NCBI GenBank assembly: GCA_014879575.1
Contig: JACSRU010000100.1
Location: 1 to 48,633, forward strand
Reading direction: 5' to 3'
DNA length: 48,633 nt
DNA from: Chthoniobacterales bacterium
GTDB lineage: Bacteria; Verrucomicrobiota; Verrucomicrobiia; Chthoniobacterales; Terrimicrobiaceae
Shown here: in pieces, positions 33,601-41,659 of the stretch
How positions within the stretch are numbered: position 1 is the first letter of the stretch
How the letters are laid out: each line of letters begins with the position of its first letter
Translations under genes and position numbers: made by a program
The notes under the pieces: generated by a model
Seen by the model: only the letters and a program-made list of their open reading frames with translations
The model's database searches: none
What the model was told of the DNA's origin: nothing

Positions 33601-34491
33601 ATGAAAAAAACGATCCTCCTAACCACATCTGCCGCGGTTCTCGCCGTTCCCCACGCCCATGCCGTGCTTGGTGTCGGCGACATCGTGAGCGACCCCATTG
33701 CCGAACAAGCCCTGATCGAAAAGAATATTTTCGACCAGATCAAATACGCCTGGGAGCAGGCGCAATGGGCGGAAAAGCTCGCTACGCTCCACAACACCTT
33801 GACGACGGTTCAGGAACATTTGGAAACCGCCAATCAGGTGAAACAGGCCATCGGCGATCCCGTTGCCGCCATTGCCCTGATTGATAACGGCCTGTTCTCC
33901 GGCTATCTGGAGGATTCGGGGATTGCCGATACCTTGGGCGAACTGGCCGGCATCGCGCAGACCGGCGCGGAACTTTCCGCCACGGTCAGCGAGTTGTTTG
34001 AGCCGATCAATCTGAATTCGTGGAAAAACCTTTCCACCGACACCACACGCAGTTTCGAGGGAATCGCTTCCTTTCGCGATTCCAGCGATCCGTTGAAGCG
34101 CTTCCGCGCCGTGGACAATGCGTTTTCGCGCTTTGAAACCCTTCTCGGACGCGCCCAGAACAAGCGGAAGGTTCTCAACCGGCAGATTGCCCGGCTCAAC
34201 ACGCAGTTGAAGAACGCGCAGGACGACGCCGAAGTGCAAAAGCTGGTGGGGTCTCTCTCGACCGCGCAGACCGCGCTCGATGACCTCGACGACATGGTGG
34301 ACACGGCGCGCGGTCAGGTCCAGTTGCTGCACACGCTCAACGAAAACCGCAAGGAAGCCGAGGAAGTCGCCGCCGAGGAAATCAGCCGGGAACGCAATCG
34401 CGAACTGGCGCGGCTGTCCGCCGAAGCCGACGCGGCGGCGGTCCTGCCGGATTTTGACACTCCGAACGACGACCTGCCGCCCGGCTTCTGA
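33601..34491 (+). CDS. VirB5/TrbJ-like minor pilus protein
   Basis: A 296-aa protein with a signal peptide (about 1-21, ending AHA). The mature sequence is almost entirely helical, with Gln/Glu/Ala-rich heptads (AEKLATLHNTLTTVQEHLE; RQIARLNTQLKNAQ). The IKYAWEQAQWAEKLATLHNT region is like the start of TrbJ/VirB5 proteins. These form the pilus tip or bind the channel and may contact recipients. It follows the lipoprotein gene by 23 bases. The assignment is by architecture and order. Confidence 0.75.
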   Translation: MKKTILLTTSAAVLAVPHAHAVLGVGDIVSDPIAEQALIEKNIFDQIKYAWEQAQWAEKLATLHNTLTTVQEHLETANQVKQAIGDPVAAIALIDNGLFSGYLEDSGIADTLGELAGIAQTGAELSATVSELFEPINLNSWKNLSTDTTRSFEGIASFRDSSDPLKRFRAVDNAFSRFETLLGRAQNKRKVLNRQIARLNTQLKNAQDDAEVQKLVGSLSTAQTALDDLDDMVDTARGQVQLLHTLNENRKEAEEVAAEEISRERNRELARLSAEADAAAVLPDFDTPNDDLPPGF

Positions 34492-34519
34492 GGGCCACAC
34501 TCTTTATCACTCAGGAAAT

Positions 34520-34723
34520 ATGATTCCCTCACTCTCCAATCTCTACAATGCGGCTTTCGAGCTTCGCACGCTTCTGATGCCGTTCGCCTTTGTCCTCGCC
34601 GTCGTGGGCATCGGGGAAATGGGATGGCGGGCCGCGTCCGACACCCGCGCCATTCTCGGCGCATTGCTGAAAACCATTCTCATCGTCGGAATGCTCGCGG
34701 GCTATCCGTCCGCAATCATATAG
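34520..34723 (+). pseudogene. VirB6/TrbL-like gene, truncated after 67 codons
   Basis: The frame encodes an N-terminal segment with two membrane helices (about 16-33 and 43-62), as at the start of VirB6/TrbL proteins, which normally have five or more helices and over 250 residues. It stops at TAG and the sequence then becomes AT-richer and noncoding, with no further VirB genes (B8-B11) in the window. This looks like a rearrangement breakpoint. A genuine short membrane protein cannot be excluded. Confidence 0.5.
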
Positions 34724-34890
34724 ATGTTAAATAACTAAGCATTTGTTGATGGTTGTTTAGAGAGTAAGCTCGATGGAGTCTTCCTGCGTAACTGTCAGAC
34801 GTTGAGCTATTCGCAGGGCTCCCTTGTTCTTGAGGATCAGGGCAATATGACCTGGCGGAGACATGAATTCGGGTTGAACTGTCGGCCGCG

Positions 34891-35148
34891 CTAGTCTGGC
34901 GGTTCTCTGTGCCCGCCGAACCACCGGGCCACAGGGATTCCAATATCTTCCCTCCTGACCGGAACGGGACTGGAACTGAGGCCGGGGTCAACTTGCCCTT
35001 GCCGGGTAGTAATCCAGCAATCGCCGGTGTGGGTTTCCTCGTTCCAGTCGTCAACCGGGACGGCACACGAGTATTCTTCTCCTGAACTTCCGGAATGAAT
35101 GCTTTTCAACCGGTATATGATGCCTGCGAAGATGGCGGGATTCCTCAT
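34891..35148 (-). CDS. Hypothetical 85-aa protein after RadC
   Basis: The frame starts with an ATGA overlap with the RadC-like stop (34891-35148, minus strand), so coupling supports it as a real gene. It is a small, fairly polar protein with two Cys (SCAV, GDCW) and no membrane segment or known motif. The longer frame that continues upstream is a shadow of the RadC gene. Function unknown. It is the last gene of the minus-strand operon. The remaining 34724-34890 holds no gene. Confidence 0.5.
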   Translation of the reverse strand: MRNPAIFAGIIYRLKSIHSGSSGEEYSCAVPVDDWNEETHTGDCWITTRQGQVDPGLSSSPVPVRREDIGIPVARWFGGHREPPD

Positions 35149-35621
35149 AGCAATCCCGCGTCGCGAAAGCTGAAGTAGCCGGGGTGTCCCTCTTGGGCGG
35201 TCCCGATGACCACGTGATCCAAAAAGTTGATTTGAAGAAGAGAGGCCCCCTCTCTGAGTTTTGAAGTCAGACGTCTGTCGGCCTCGGAAGGAGCGGGATT
35301 TCCGCTCGGGTGATTGTGCATCAAAACGAATGCATAAGCGCCAGCAACGACTGCCGGGCGGAAGATTTCCCGTGGATGCGCCGTGCATTCGTTTGTCGAT
35401 CCCAAAGCCACAAGATTCCAGCCCAGGGGCCGGAGGCGTGTTGAGAGGAGTATCACCGCCAAGTTTTCCTTGTCGGCTTCGTGTTCCGGCCTGGAAGCGA
35501 TTGCACAACCCCAAAACTTCGCCGCTGCTTCGGGAGTATCCACCGCCATTTGGGTGAGCCCGTATTCCTCCAACGATGGCTCTCCGATCCTGTTGACAGT
35601 GATACGGAGGGGCAGGTTCAC
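35145..35621 (-). CDS. RadC-like JAB-domain protein
   Basis: A 158-aa protein with the JAMM/JAB metalloprotease-like core of RadC: Glu52 region, then MHNHPSG (His102, His104) and Asp115 in SEADRRL, the zinc-binding set. The N-terminal HhH part of chromosomal RadC is absent. Short RadC/YkfG-type proteins are very common on plasmids, ICEs and genomic islands, where their role is still unknown; anti-restriction or repair have been suggested. It is coupled to small genes on both sides by ATGA. Confidence 0.88.
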   Translation of the reverse strand: MNLPLRITVNRIGEPSLEEYGLTQMAVDTPEAAAKFWGCAIASRPEHEADKENLAVILLSTRLRPLGWNLVALGSTNECTAHPREIFRPAVVAGAYAFVLMHNHPSGNPAPSEADRRLTSKLREGASLLQINFLDHVVIGTAQEGHPGYFSFRDAGLL

Positions 35622-35785
35622 GGTTCCACCTCCACGGCATTCTGGGACTCATCTTCTGGCACGATTTTTTCGAGGATTTCCTGCAAGCGGCGTGCCCCCT
35701 TGCGGTAAACCGTGACCGCAAGCATTTCCCGTTCGGAATAGATGGCCCAAAATCTGGAGCCATACTTTTCAACTTTTGTCTTCAT
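35618..35785 (-). CDS. Small 55-aa protein upstream of RadC
   Basis: The product (start at 35785) is a small mixed-charge protein with a beta-like N-terminus (SRFWAIYS) and a helical, acidic C-terminus. Its stop overlaps the RadC start by ATGA. It matches the pattern of plasmid-borne small proteins of unknown function preceding radC-like genes, but I recognise no named family. The longer frame to 36103 has poor composition and runs through a terminator-like hairpin, so it was not used. Confidence 0.6.
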   Translation of the reverse strand: MKTKVEKYGSRFWAIYSEREMLAVTVYRKGARRLQEILEKIVPEDESQNAVEVEP

Positions 35786-35911
35786 TGGATTCCTTTGTTG
35801 TGGGTGGGCAGCCTCGCCTGCGGTGGTTTCCGCTGGTTGGGACGCAGGCCGCCCACCCGATTGAGCCCTGCCATTTCGTGCCATTTGTTGGGGCTCTATT
35901 CCGGCAGGACA

Positions 35912-35942
35912 CAAAAAAACCCGGCAGGGCGAACCTGTCGGG
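35912..35942 (-). terminator. Intrinsic terminator/attenuator, minus strand
   Basis: Read on the minus strand: CCCGACAGG, loop TTCGC, CCTGCCGGG, then seven T residues. The 9-bp stem (one G-U) plus U-tract is a textbook intrinsic terminator. It lies about 127 bases upstream of the first gene of the RadC operon on the same strand, with no minus-strand gene upstream. It is therefore probably a leader attenuator, or the terminator of a lost gene. Confidence 0.7.
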
Positions 35943-36321
35943 GCAGAGGTTGGAAATCGGGGCCGTTGGTTTTTGGTAAATGCGCGTGTGAAATTGCTCT
36001 TTCTCGCTCCCCTCTTCGTGCGACACGCTGACGAGACTTCCATCTCCACAGATTCTCGGACAAAAGAAGCGGGCGGCGAAAGCCAGGCCGCGCCGTCCGT
36101 CATTCTCGGAAAAGGCTGTCCAACAAGTCGCGGGGCATTCTGGCTGCAAAACGTTCCCTGTCACTTGAACTTCCCATCAACAGGGAAAGGAATGGCGGGA
36201 ACGAAGGTCCCCCGCCTTCGGCTATGCGGGTTCGTGCAAAAAGCACCACCATGAAAAGCCTTCACCGCATGTTCACGTGAGACGAAAGAAATGAAGGGGA
36301 GAAAACCAAAGAAGTGAAAGA
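35943..36321. other. Noncoding region with one inverted repeat
   Basis: No gene is supported here. It holds the dyad TTCCCTGT (36154-36161) and ACAGGGAA (36180-36187) with an 18-base spacer, and TCACGTGA at 36274-36281. The first resembles the TTTCCCTAGG elements of the candidate oriT, but only over six bases. Promoters for the divergent RadC operon and the response-regulator gene must lie here; no clear -35/-10 pair was found. Confidence 0.4.
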
Positions 36322-37053
36322 ATGCCACCGGGCAGCCCGATCAAATCTGTGGATTTAGTTACCGAGCGATTTCTTCTTGCCGACTGGAGAACAGGAAACT
36401 CATCTGTCGGCATGGCTGGTCGATTGAAGAAAAAGCTTCTTTTTGTGGATGATGATCTGGAGATGCATTCGGGGATGCGCTTCATCTTGGATACTGATTA
36501 TGATTTGACCTGTGTCTTTTCGGGAGAAGAAGCCGTTGCCGCCTCGGCCTCGGAAATTTTTCCTGTTGTCCTTCTGGATTTGCAAATGAACGGACTTTCC
36601 GGTCTGGAAACTTTGAAGCTCCTCCTCAAAGCTGAGAACGATCCCCAAAAGGTCATCATTCTGACAGGCAACGACACGAAGGAGAGCGCAATCAAGGCGT
36701 TGAACCTCGGAGCCTTCCGATATCTGCTCAAACCCTTTCAGAAGGATGAGTTGCATGACACCCTCCATGCAGCTTTTAAACGGTATCGCTTTGAGAGGGA
36801 TGTCCTTCTTCGTCCGAAACAGATTTCCTCAGATTACCTCAAGGAGCTTGGCTTGGGCAAACGAAGCGCCGAAATCGCTCTCCTCGCTGCTCAAGGTGAA
36901 AGCAACCGCGAAATCGCAAACCAACTGAAAATCACCGAACGCACGGTGGAGAAGCAAATGCAGGGGATCTTTTCTGTCTTGAATGTTTCCTCGCGGGCAA
37001 AGCTGATCGTAACAATGCATGGATTGAACGCGGATAGGCAAATCGCTCTCTGA
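36322..37053 (+). CDS. LuxR/FixJ-type response regulator
   Basis: A 243-aa protein (or 213 aa from the ATG at 36412). The receiver domain has VDDDLE, phospho-acceptor Asp86 in VLLDLQMN, and Lys in YLLKPF. The C-terminal GerE/LuxR helix-turn-helix contains GESNREIANQLKITERTVEKQ. No partner kinase is adjacent, so it is an orphan here. FixJ-like regulators with this order are frequent on mobile elements. It lies just upstream of an XRE gene and cassette B, which it may control; this is inference. Confidence 0.87.
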   Translation: MPPGSPIKSVDLVTERFLLADWRTGNSSVGMAGRLKKKLLFVDDDLEMHSGMRFILDTDYDLTCVFSGEEAVAASASEIFPVVLLDLQMNGLSGLETLKLLLKAENDPQKVIILTGNDTKESAIKALNLGAFRYLLKPFQKDELHDTLHAAFKRYRFERDVLLRPKQISSDYLKELGLGKRSAEIALLAAQGESNREIANQLKITERTVEKQMQGIFSVLNVSSRAKLIVTMHGLNADRQIAL

Positions 37054-37149
37054 GCAGGCCACTTATTCAGAGAGCACTGCGGTTGAGGGATTTTCGCCAC
37101 TCTTGGGTCGCATTTGCGGTCCCTCGGTGTGTTTTATTTTTCCTTGAAA

Positions 37150-37169
37150 AATACGTGGAAACACGTATT
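37150..37169. promoter_or_regulatory. Perfect palindrome upstream of XRE gene
   Basis: AATACGTG-GAAA-CACGTATT is a perfect 8-bp inverted repeat 35 bases before the XRE start at 37204. Two copies of TTATCACT follow at 37177-37184 and 37192-37199. The symmetry suggests an operator for the XRE or LuxR-type regulator, or a hairpin in the leader. Confidence 0.5.
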
Positions 37170-37203
37170 GCTTTTATTATCACTCAATGAGTTATCACTA
37201 GGA

Positions 37204-37398
37204 ATGTTCGGAGATAACCTAAAACGAATCCGCAAGGAAAGAGGGATGACCCAACGAGAAGTTGCGGCGCTTGCCGAGATTCACTATCGCCACGTTCAAG
37301 ATATGGAGGCTTGCTTGAAGATTCCTTCGGTTGCGATTGCTGTCCGCCTCCATAGGGCCTTGAAGTGTAAGCTGACAGACTTGACGAAGGGATTGTAG
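37204..37398 (+). CDS. Small XRE-family regulator
   Basis: A 64-aa protein that is essentially one Cro/C1 helix-turn-helix (GDNLKRIRKERGMTQREVAA, then IHYRHVQDMEACLKIPS). Its start at 37204 was chosen because the upstream frame is hydrophobic and runs through the palindrome. It is an orphan 226 bases before cassette B. The gap 37399-37624 holds no gene. Local regulation of cassette B is possible. Confidence 0.75.
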   Translation: MFGDNLKRIRKERGMTQREVAALAEIHYRHVQDMEACLKIPSVAIAVRLHRALKCKLTDLTKGL

Positions 37399-37624
37399 CG
37401 GAAGCTACGAACCAGACGTCTGTTCCCACCTCTCGGTATGCCGCTGCTTGCGTGAAGTGGGAAATCACGGAAGGCAAACATGCGGCAGTTCCTGCCGAGA
37501 TAAATTCTTGCCCCGTTCGGGTGAACACATTATCAAGTGCCCCCGTGAAAATCTCGGTGCCATTCTGTGCTGGTGAAACGTGGTCCCCGGTGGATTTCAC
37601 GAGCAATTTCCCCTGTCTTGCCCA

Positions 37625-38929
37625 ATGAGCGAAATCTTTTTCCAAGGTTTCTGGCGTATGGATTGGGGCTTGGGCAACCCGAACAAGACGGCAACCCTGA
37701 TTGCCATCCTCATGGTGGCTGTCTGGTCGCTGGCCTACCTGCGCAACTGGCTTTTCTGGATTTCGCTCGTGCTGTTTTCTGCTCTGGGGATCTGCTTGGT
37801 GCACACCTTCTCCCGTGGGGGCATGGTGGCGGCGTTCTGCGGGTTGATCCCCCTGCTGGTCTGCCTGCGTCGTCCCCTGCCCATAAAACGGATCGTTGGG
37901 GTTGTTGCTGCCGTCTGGGTGATCATTGGAGCGTCCATCTACCTTCAAGCCCACGAACGTTACGGGCAAGGCGTCGTTCAGGAGGATCGTTCCATTTCCA
38001 ACCGTTTTGTCCTCTGGAAGGCGGCTCCCACGATGATGGTTGACGCACCTGGAGGATGGGGGTTGGGAGAATCTGGGAAAGCCTACATGGATTGGTATCA
38101 GCCCCTCGAACGGAACGAATCCTACCGCACACTGGTAAACAGCCATCTGACTTGGCTGGTGGAATTCGGCTGGATTGAACGATTTTTCTACATTTTCGGC
38201 TGGCTGGCGGTTCTTCTGCTCTGCCTGCCAACACAGGGAAATCGCTGGCTGGCCGTCCCTTTGGGTATCTGGATCTCGCTTTTCACAGGGGCTTGGTTCA
38301 GTTCTGTCGGGGAATCTATCTGGCTCTGGATTGTGCCTGCCATCGCGATGGGGTGGGTGATTGTGTGGCGCATTCAGAACCATGCTTGGCCAGAAACCAA
38401 GCTGTTGCTTCTGCCTCCCGCTCTGGCCGCCGCCTCACTGCTCTGTCTTTCCCTTCTTGCTCCGCACTCGCCTGTCACAAAAAGAGGGAATGCCCTCGCC
38501 ATCGGCAATGGAGTCCCAAGCACTTGGGTTGTTGCGGATCGGGTTGTTCTGGGAAAATCGTTCCCTCGGCCACTGAGGGATGCCTTGGCGAAAAACCCAC
38601 AACTTTCCTGCGGGATTGTTGAGAACATTGCGGATCTTCCCGACAACGTGGTCTCCACTCTGATTCTTTCGGGCAAGCTGGATTCCAAAAATTCTGAGGT
38701 GATCGAGGGCAAGTTGAAATCTGTGAAAACGCTGACCCTTGTAAATCCAGCTTTCTTCCCTGCCGAATTTCCCATCCCGAAGGGTGCTGACGTGCGGATT
38801 GCCATCGGGGAGTTCTCTCAACTTGCCTCTGCTTCCAATTGGGCTCCTGTCGCCAAAGTCGAGCATCTGGTTGGGATTGGAGATTTTATCCCAAACTGGC
38901 CGGAAGTCCTGCTTACCGATCAACCATGA
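37625..38929 (+). CDS. Wzy/O-antigen-ligase-like membrane protein (cassette B)
   Basis: The 434-aa paralogue of 12579-13904. It begins with the same FFQGFWRMDWGLGNPNKTA stretch after MSEI, and keeps TFSRGG, NRFVLWKAAP, GWGLGESG and NSHLTWLVEFGW, as well as the extra C-terminal soluble domain. Identity is high in the membrane part and lower in the C-terminal domain, where the two copies have drifted. Unlike copy A, no GYF-hydrolase gene precedes it; that gene lies on the opposite strand at 44405-46672. It overlaps the rhodanese gene by ATGA. Confidence 0.75.
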   Translation: MSEIFFQGFWRMDWGLGNPNKTATLIAILMVAVWSLAYLRNWLFWISLVLFSALGICLVHTFSRGGMVAAFCGLIPLLVCLRRPLPIKRIVGVVAAVWVIIGASIYLQAHERYGQGVVQEDRSISNRFVLWKAAPTMMVDAPGGWGLGESGKAYMDWYQPLERNESYRTLVNSHLTWLVEFGWIERFFYIFGWLAVLLLCLPTQGNRWLAVPLGIWISLFTGAWFSSVGESIWLWIVPAIAMGWVIVWRIQNHAWPETKLLLLPPALAAASLLCLSLLAPHSPVTKRGNALAIGNGVPSTWVVADRVVLGKSFPRPLRDALAKNPQLSCGIVENIADLPDNVVSTLILSGKLDSKNSEVIEGKLKSVKTLTLVNPAFFPAEFPIPKGADVRIAIGEFSQLASASNWAPVAKVEHLVGIGDFIPNWPEVLLTDQP

Positions 38930-39462
38930 AAACGCTCCGCGCAGATTTGATGGTCATTTGGCTAGTGGCAACCACAGCTTTATGCGTCGGATTGCTCATC
39001 AACCAATTCAGGGACACTCCCCTTCCTCTGGTCTACAAAGACAAGGCTGAACGCTTGCAGGACTCGGTTCAGCGGATCGCTTCAAAAGAATCCGCATCTG
39101 CTCCTGCGCCGATGGTCCACCTTCCTGAAAAACTCTCCTTGGAAGAATTTGCCTCCTACGTGGAGAACAAACGAGGCTTGATCCTCGATGCCCGCCCAGA
39201 AATCTTCCATCGCCTCGGGCATGTCCCTGGTGCTCTCAGTCTGCCACGAGATGACTTTGAGAAGGGTTACGCGGCAGTGAAGGCAAAATTGGAGACTGAT
39301 CGTTCCCAGCCAATTGTCATCTACTGCTCCGACGCATCTTGCGAGGATTCGGGGCTCGTTAAAAAATCCCTCGCCGCTTTGGGGTTCAGCAATCTTACTC
39401 TTTATGAAGGCGGGTGGAATGGATGGACAAACGCAAAGAAACCGGAGGAAACCGCGCAATGA
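38926..39462 (+). CDS. Membrane-anchored rhodanese (cassette B)
   Basis: A 178-aa paralogue of 13897-14457, with a membrane helix (about 8-27) and rhodanese domain. It keeps LILDARPE, GHVPGALSLP and the active-site loop YCSDASCEDS with Cys134, plus the second loop cysteine Cys139. Retention of both cysteines in two diverged copies suggests that both matter, for example as a persulfide-to-disulfide relay. Start and stop are set by ATGA overlaps. Confidence 0.87.
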   Translation: MKTLRADLMVIWLVATTALCVGLLINQFRDTPLPLVYKDKAERLQDSVQRIASKESASAPAPMVHLPEKLSLEEFASYVENKRGLILDARPEIFHRLGHVPGALSLPRDDFEKGYAAVKAKLETDRSQPIVIYCSDASCEDSGLVKKSLAALGFSNLTLYEGGWNGWTNAKKPEETAQ

Positions 39463-39887
39463 GACTATTCATACAAAATCGGTGGTTCCTCCCCGGCCTC
39501 CGACTGGCTCTGGGAGGAGTGTTCCTCTACGCGGGGACAACGAAGGTCATCGGCCCACAGGCATTTGCCGACAGCATCGCCACTTTCAAAATGCTGCCGC
39601 CTCAACTCATCAACATCGTTGCCCTCGGTCTGCCACCCTTTGAGATTCTTGCCGGACTCATGCTCGTATCAGGGTGGAACGCACGCGCCGCTTCGCTGGC
39701 GGTCGCTGGCCTTGCCTTCGTCTTTGGCATTGCTCTTGGACAGGCACTCATTCGCGGGCTTGTGGTGGATTGTGGCTGTTTCGGATCTGGGGAGCCATCA
39801 ACCCTGAAAACTTGGGGATCTTTTGGACGGGCACTCCTGATTTTGGCTGGGTCCTTGTGGGTTTTTTGCATGCAAGACACTGATTGA
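39459..39887 (+). CDS. MauE/DoxX-family redox membrane protein (cassette B)
   Basis: A 142-aa four-helix paralogue of 14454-14900, aligning without gaps up to DCGCFGSGEPS (Cys105 and Cys107). Similarity between the cassettes ends with this gene. In A it is followed by the methyltransferase-like and glycosyltransferase genes; in B it is followed at once by a noncoding gap and the peptide block. So this gene marks the boundary between conserved core and variable block. Confidence 0.87.
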   Translation: MRLFIQNRWFLPGLRLALGGVFLYAGTTKVIGPQAFADSIATFKMLPPQLINIVALGLPPFEILAGLMLVSGWNARAASLAVAGLAFVFGIALGQALIRGLVVDCGCFGSGEPSTLKTWGSFGRALLILAGSLWVFCMQDTD

Positions 39888-39902
39888 AAGCGTTATGCAA
39901 AT

Positions 39903-39958
39903 GTTACGGGATTGTAACGCGAAATATTGTTGACACGTTTTTGTGTGGCTGTTTACCT
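39903..39958 (+). promoter_or_regulatory. Possible operator and promoter of peptide block B
   Basis: A dyad GTTAC (39903-39907) / GTAAC (39914-39918) is followed by TTGACA (39930-39935), a perfect -35 box. A weak -10-like TTTACC lies at 39952-39957. The position matches the TTGACA upstream of the peptide in cassette A. The leader to the peptide ATG is about 110 bases and contains two very short open frames (from 39970 and 39991). Confidence 0.35.
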
Positions 39959-40071
39959 CCCGTGTCATCATGAAAACCTAATCTGCTGTCATGCTGATCG
40001 CCAGCGAAGGATGACGGTCGCCTATACACATCTTCTTCACATACTCTTGTAACAATCGAACAAAATAACTA

Positions 40072-40230
40072 ATGAATCAATTACATTGCATGCTCCTTAT
40101 TGGAACTCTCATATTTGGCGGGATTGCACTCGCCTCAATAAATGAGCACGAGTCAGACGCACGTAAAGCTCCATCAACGATGAATAAGAATCCCTGTGCG
40201 ACGCCGACTCCCGATCCAGATCCTGAGTAG
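40072..40230 (+). CDS. Exported 52-aa peptide, Cys/Thr-Pro-Asp tail (cassette B)
   Basis: A 52-aa frame, shorter than usual annotation cut-offs. MNQLHC is followed by a hydrophobic segment (about 7-21) ending in an ALA-S signal-peptidase-like site. A polar linker follows, and then a C-terminus with one Cys and a low-complexity tail ending in Glu (NPCATPTPDPDPE). This repeats the plan of the cassette A peptide (one Cys, biased tail, terminal Glu) with no primary identity. It lies in the same slot, between MauE-side genes and the YD-like gene. Position and plan, not homology by eye, support it. Confidence 0.6.
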   Translation: MNQLHCMLLIGTLIFGGIALASINEHESDARKAPSTMNKNPCATPTPDPDPE

Positions 40231-40273
40231 CATCTATTTTAGCACCGTCCAATGGCATGTTCGAGTCACACAA

Positions 40274-41659
40274 ATGGGACGCATCAAGCTATTAATTATA
40301 CTCCTGTTTACGGGAAGTCTATCTAGTTGGGGGTGCGAGTGGCAGGCCCGGATTCCGAAGAATGTATACGACTACGTGAACAATGAGGGATTACTCAGCC
40401 TGACGGAGCAAATAGCCGAAATCGCCGCGCAGCGGGGAGCTGCACTGCCAGTTCTACTAAGCTTCAAATCCCGGCGAATATATGTGTCCCCGTACGTTGG
40501 CTCAGCTTGGAGCATATTTCCATTCGATTCCTATGCAGAGAAGCTGGACGAAAAAACTCTTAAAGTTGTTGAACCCGATGGGGTCATTTCATATTTTATA
40601 CTAGACAAACTAGGCACTTATGGAGGGCCAAACAACATGCGCGCAGAGTATGTTAACTTGGATGTTTTGGTAATAAAAGGACCTTGTGGGCAATCATTCA
40701 GATACACGAAAGGCCGTCTATCTAGGCTTACAACTCAAACGCTTGGCACTATTGATTTTAAGAGAGAAAACAGAGAGTGCACAATGACTCGAGGAAATAC
40801 AATTCTCGCCCACGTTACTCGTGAAAAGGATGAATATTGCAGCGTTAAAGTTGGCGACCAAGCGATTAACATTAACCTTGGTCGAGTTCCGGTTGTGTCT
40901 TCTTTGGCGGGCACCAAGGTAATCAGCGGCTTTACCATGGCCCCGACGACAATAATTGGGTCGTCGGGTAAAGTGAGTAACATTGAGCACATAGTTGATT
41001 CGAAACTCAATGGAATTATCAATTTTGGAGATAAGAACGGATACCGCATGTCGTACTCCTTCGATCCATTAAGTGGAATAGTACAGTCGGATGGATATTG
41101 GGAATATAAGTTTTCTCAAACATCAAATGATTTGCCTCGTTCTAGCTTTATGCTGGAAAGGACCTCGATAAACGGCGAACGGCAAAGGCACTCCGAGGAT
41201 TATCGACAGGGGAAAATAATCGATGAGGATGGGCTCAAAAAGACAATAGACTATTATCACACCGGAGGAAAGCTTGCGGGAAAAAAACGAAAGATTGAGC
41301 TTTTTGAAAATGACAGACTTATCGATAAAGAGTTATTTTCATATGATGAGCGTGGCTACCGAATCCGCTCTGTCTTGAATGATAAAAATGTTACGAACTA
41401 TGAGGTTATTAGAGATGCGGGGCAGAATATGGTAATAACGCTTGAGCGAAATAGTAACGCTGATCTAGTAGGAATTACAATACAGGATAATGAGGGAAAG
41501 ATGATTGAGTTTTTTGACCTTCGGCAACGATGCGGCAATTTGTTTCAATCATATGCCCATATGCCTAGCGGAGCATTGGGAATCTATTACGCTAAATACT
41601 TTCCCGCCCACCTTCTTGAGATAGCACATAAATACACAAACACAGATAAAAAACTATGA
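40274..41659 (+). CDS. Secreted YD/RHS-like protein (cassette B)
   Basis: A 461-aa protein with a signal peptide (about 1-20, LLFTGSLSSWGC). The Cys at the end (WGC-EW) may be a lipobox or the start of a conserved motif shared with copy A (Cys followed by EW). Later conserved features are PVLLSFKSR and SPYVGSAW, then beta-rich, YD-like sequence (FSYDERGYRIRSV). Identity with 19005-20432 is low except for these anchors, much lower than in the core genes. The ATG at 40274 fits the signal peptide. It is coupled by ATGA to the Cys-rich gene. Confidence 0.68.
   Translation: MGRIKLLIILLFTGSLSSWGCEWQARIPKNVYDYVNNEGLLSLTEQIAEIAAQRGAALPVLLSFKSRRIYVSPYVGSAWSIFPFDSYAEKLDEKTLKVVEPDGVISYFILDKLGTYGGPNNMRAEYVNLDVLVIKGPCGQSFRYTKGRLSRLTTQTLGTIDFKRENRECTMTRGNTILAHVTREKDEYCSVKVGDQAININLGRVPVVSSLAGTKVISGFTMAPTTIIGSSGKVSNIEHIVDSKLNGIINFGDKNGYRMSYSFDPLSGIVQSDGYWEYKFSQTSNDLPRSSFMLERTSINGERQRHSEDYRQGKIIDEDGLKKTIDYYHTGGKLAGKKRKIELFENDRLIDKELFSYDERGYRIRSVLNDKNVTNYEVIRDAGQNMVITLERNSNADLVGITIQDNEGKMIEFFDLRQRCGNLFQSYAHMPSGALGIYYAKYFPAHLLEIAHKYTNTDKKL

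Noticed and set aside
33619-34500. A minus-strand frame opposite the VirB5-like gene
   Set aside because: The plus-strand gene has a signal peptide and expected architecture; the antisense frame is a codon-bias shadow.
34891-35772. A 293-codon minus-strand frame through the RadC-like gene
   Set aside because: Only its last 85 codons, starting at the ATGA overlap, are supported; the rest shadows RadC in another frame.
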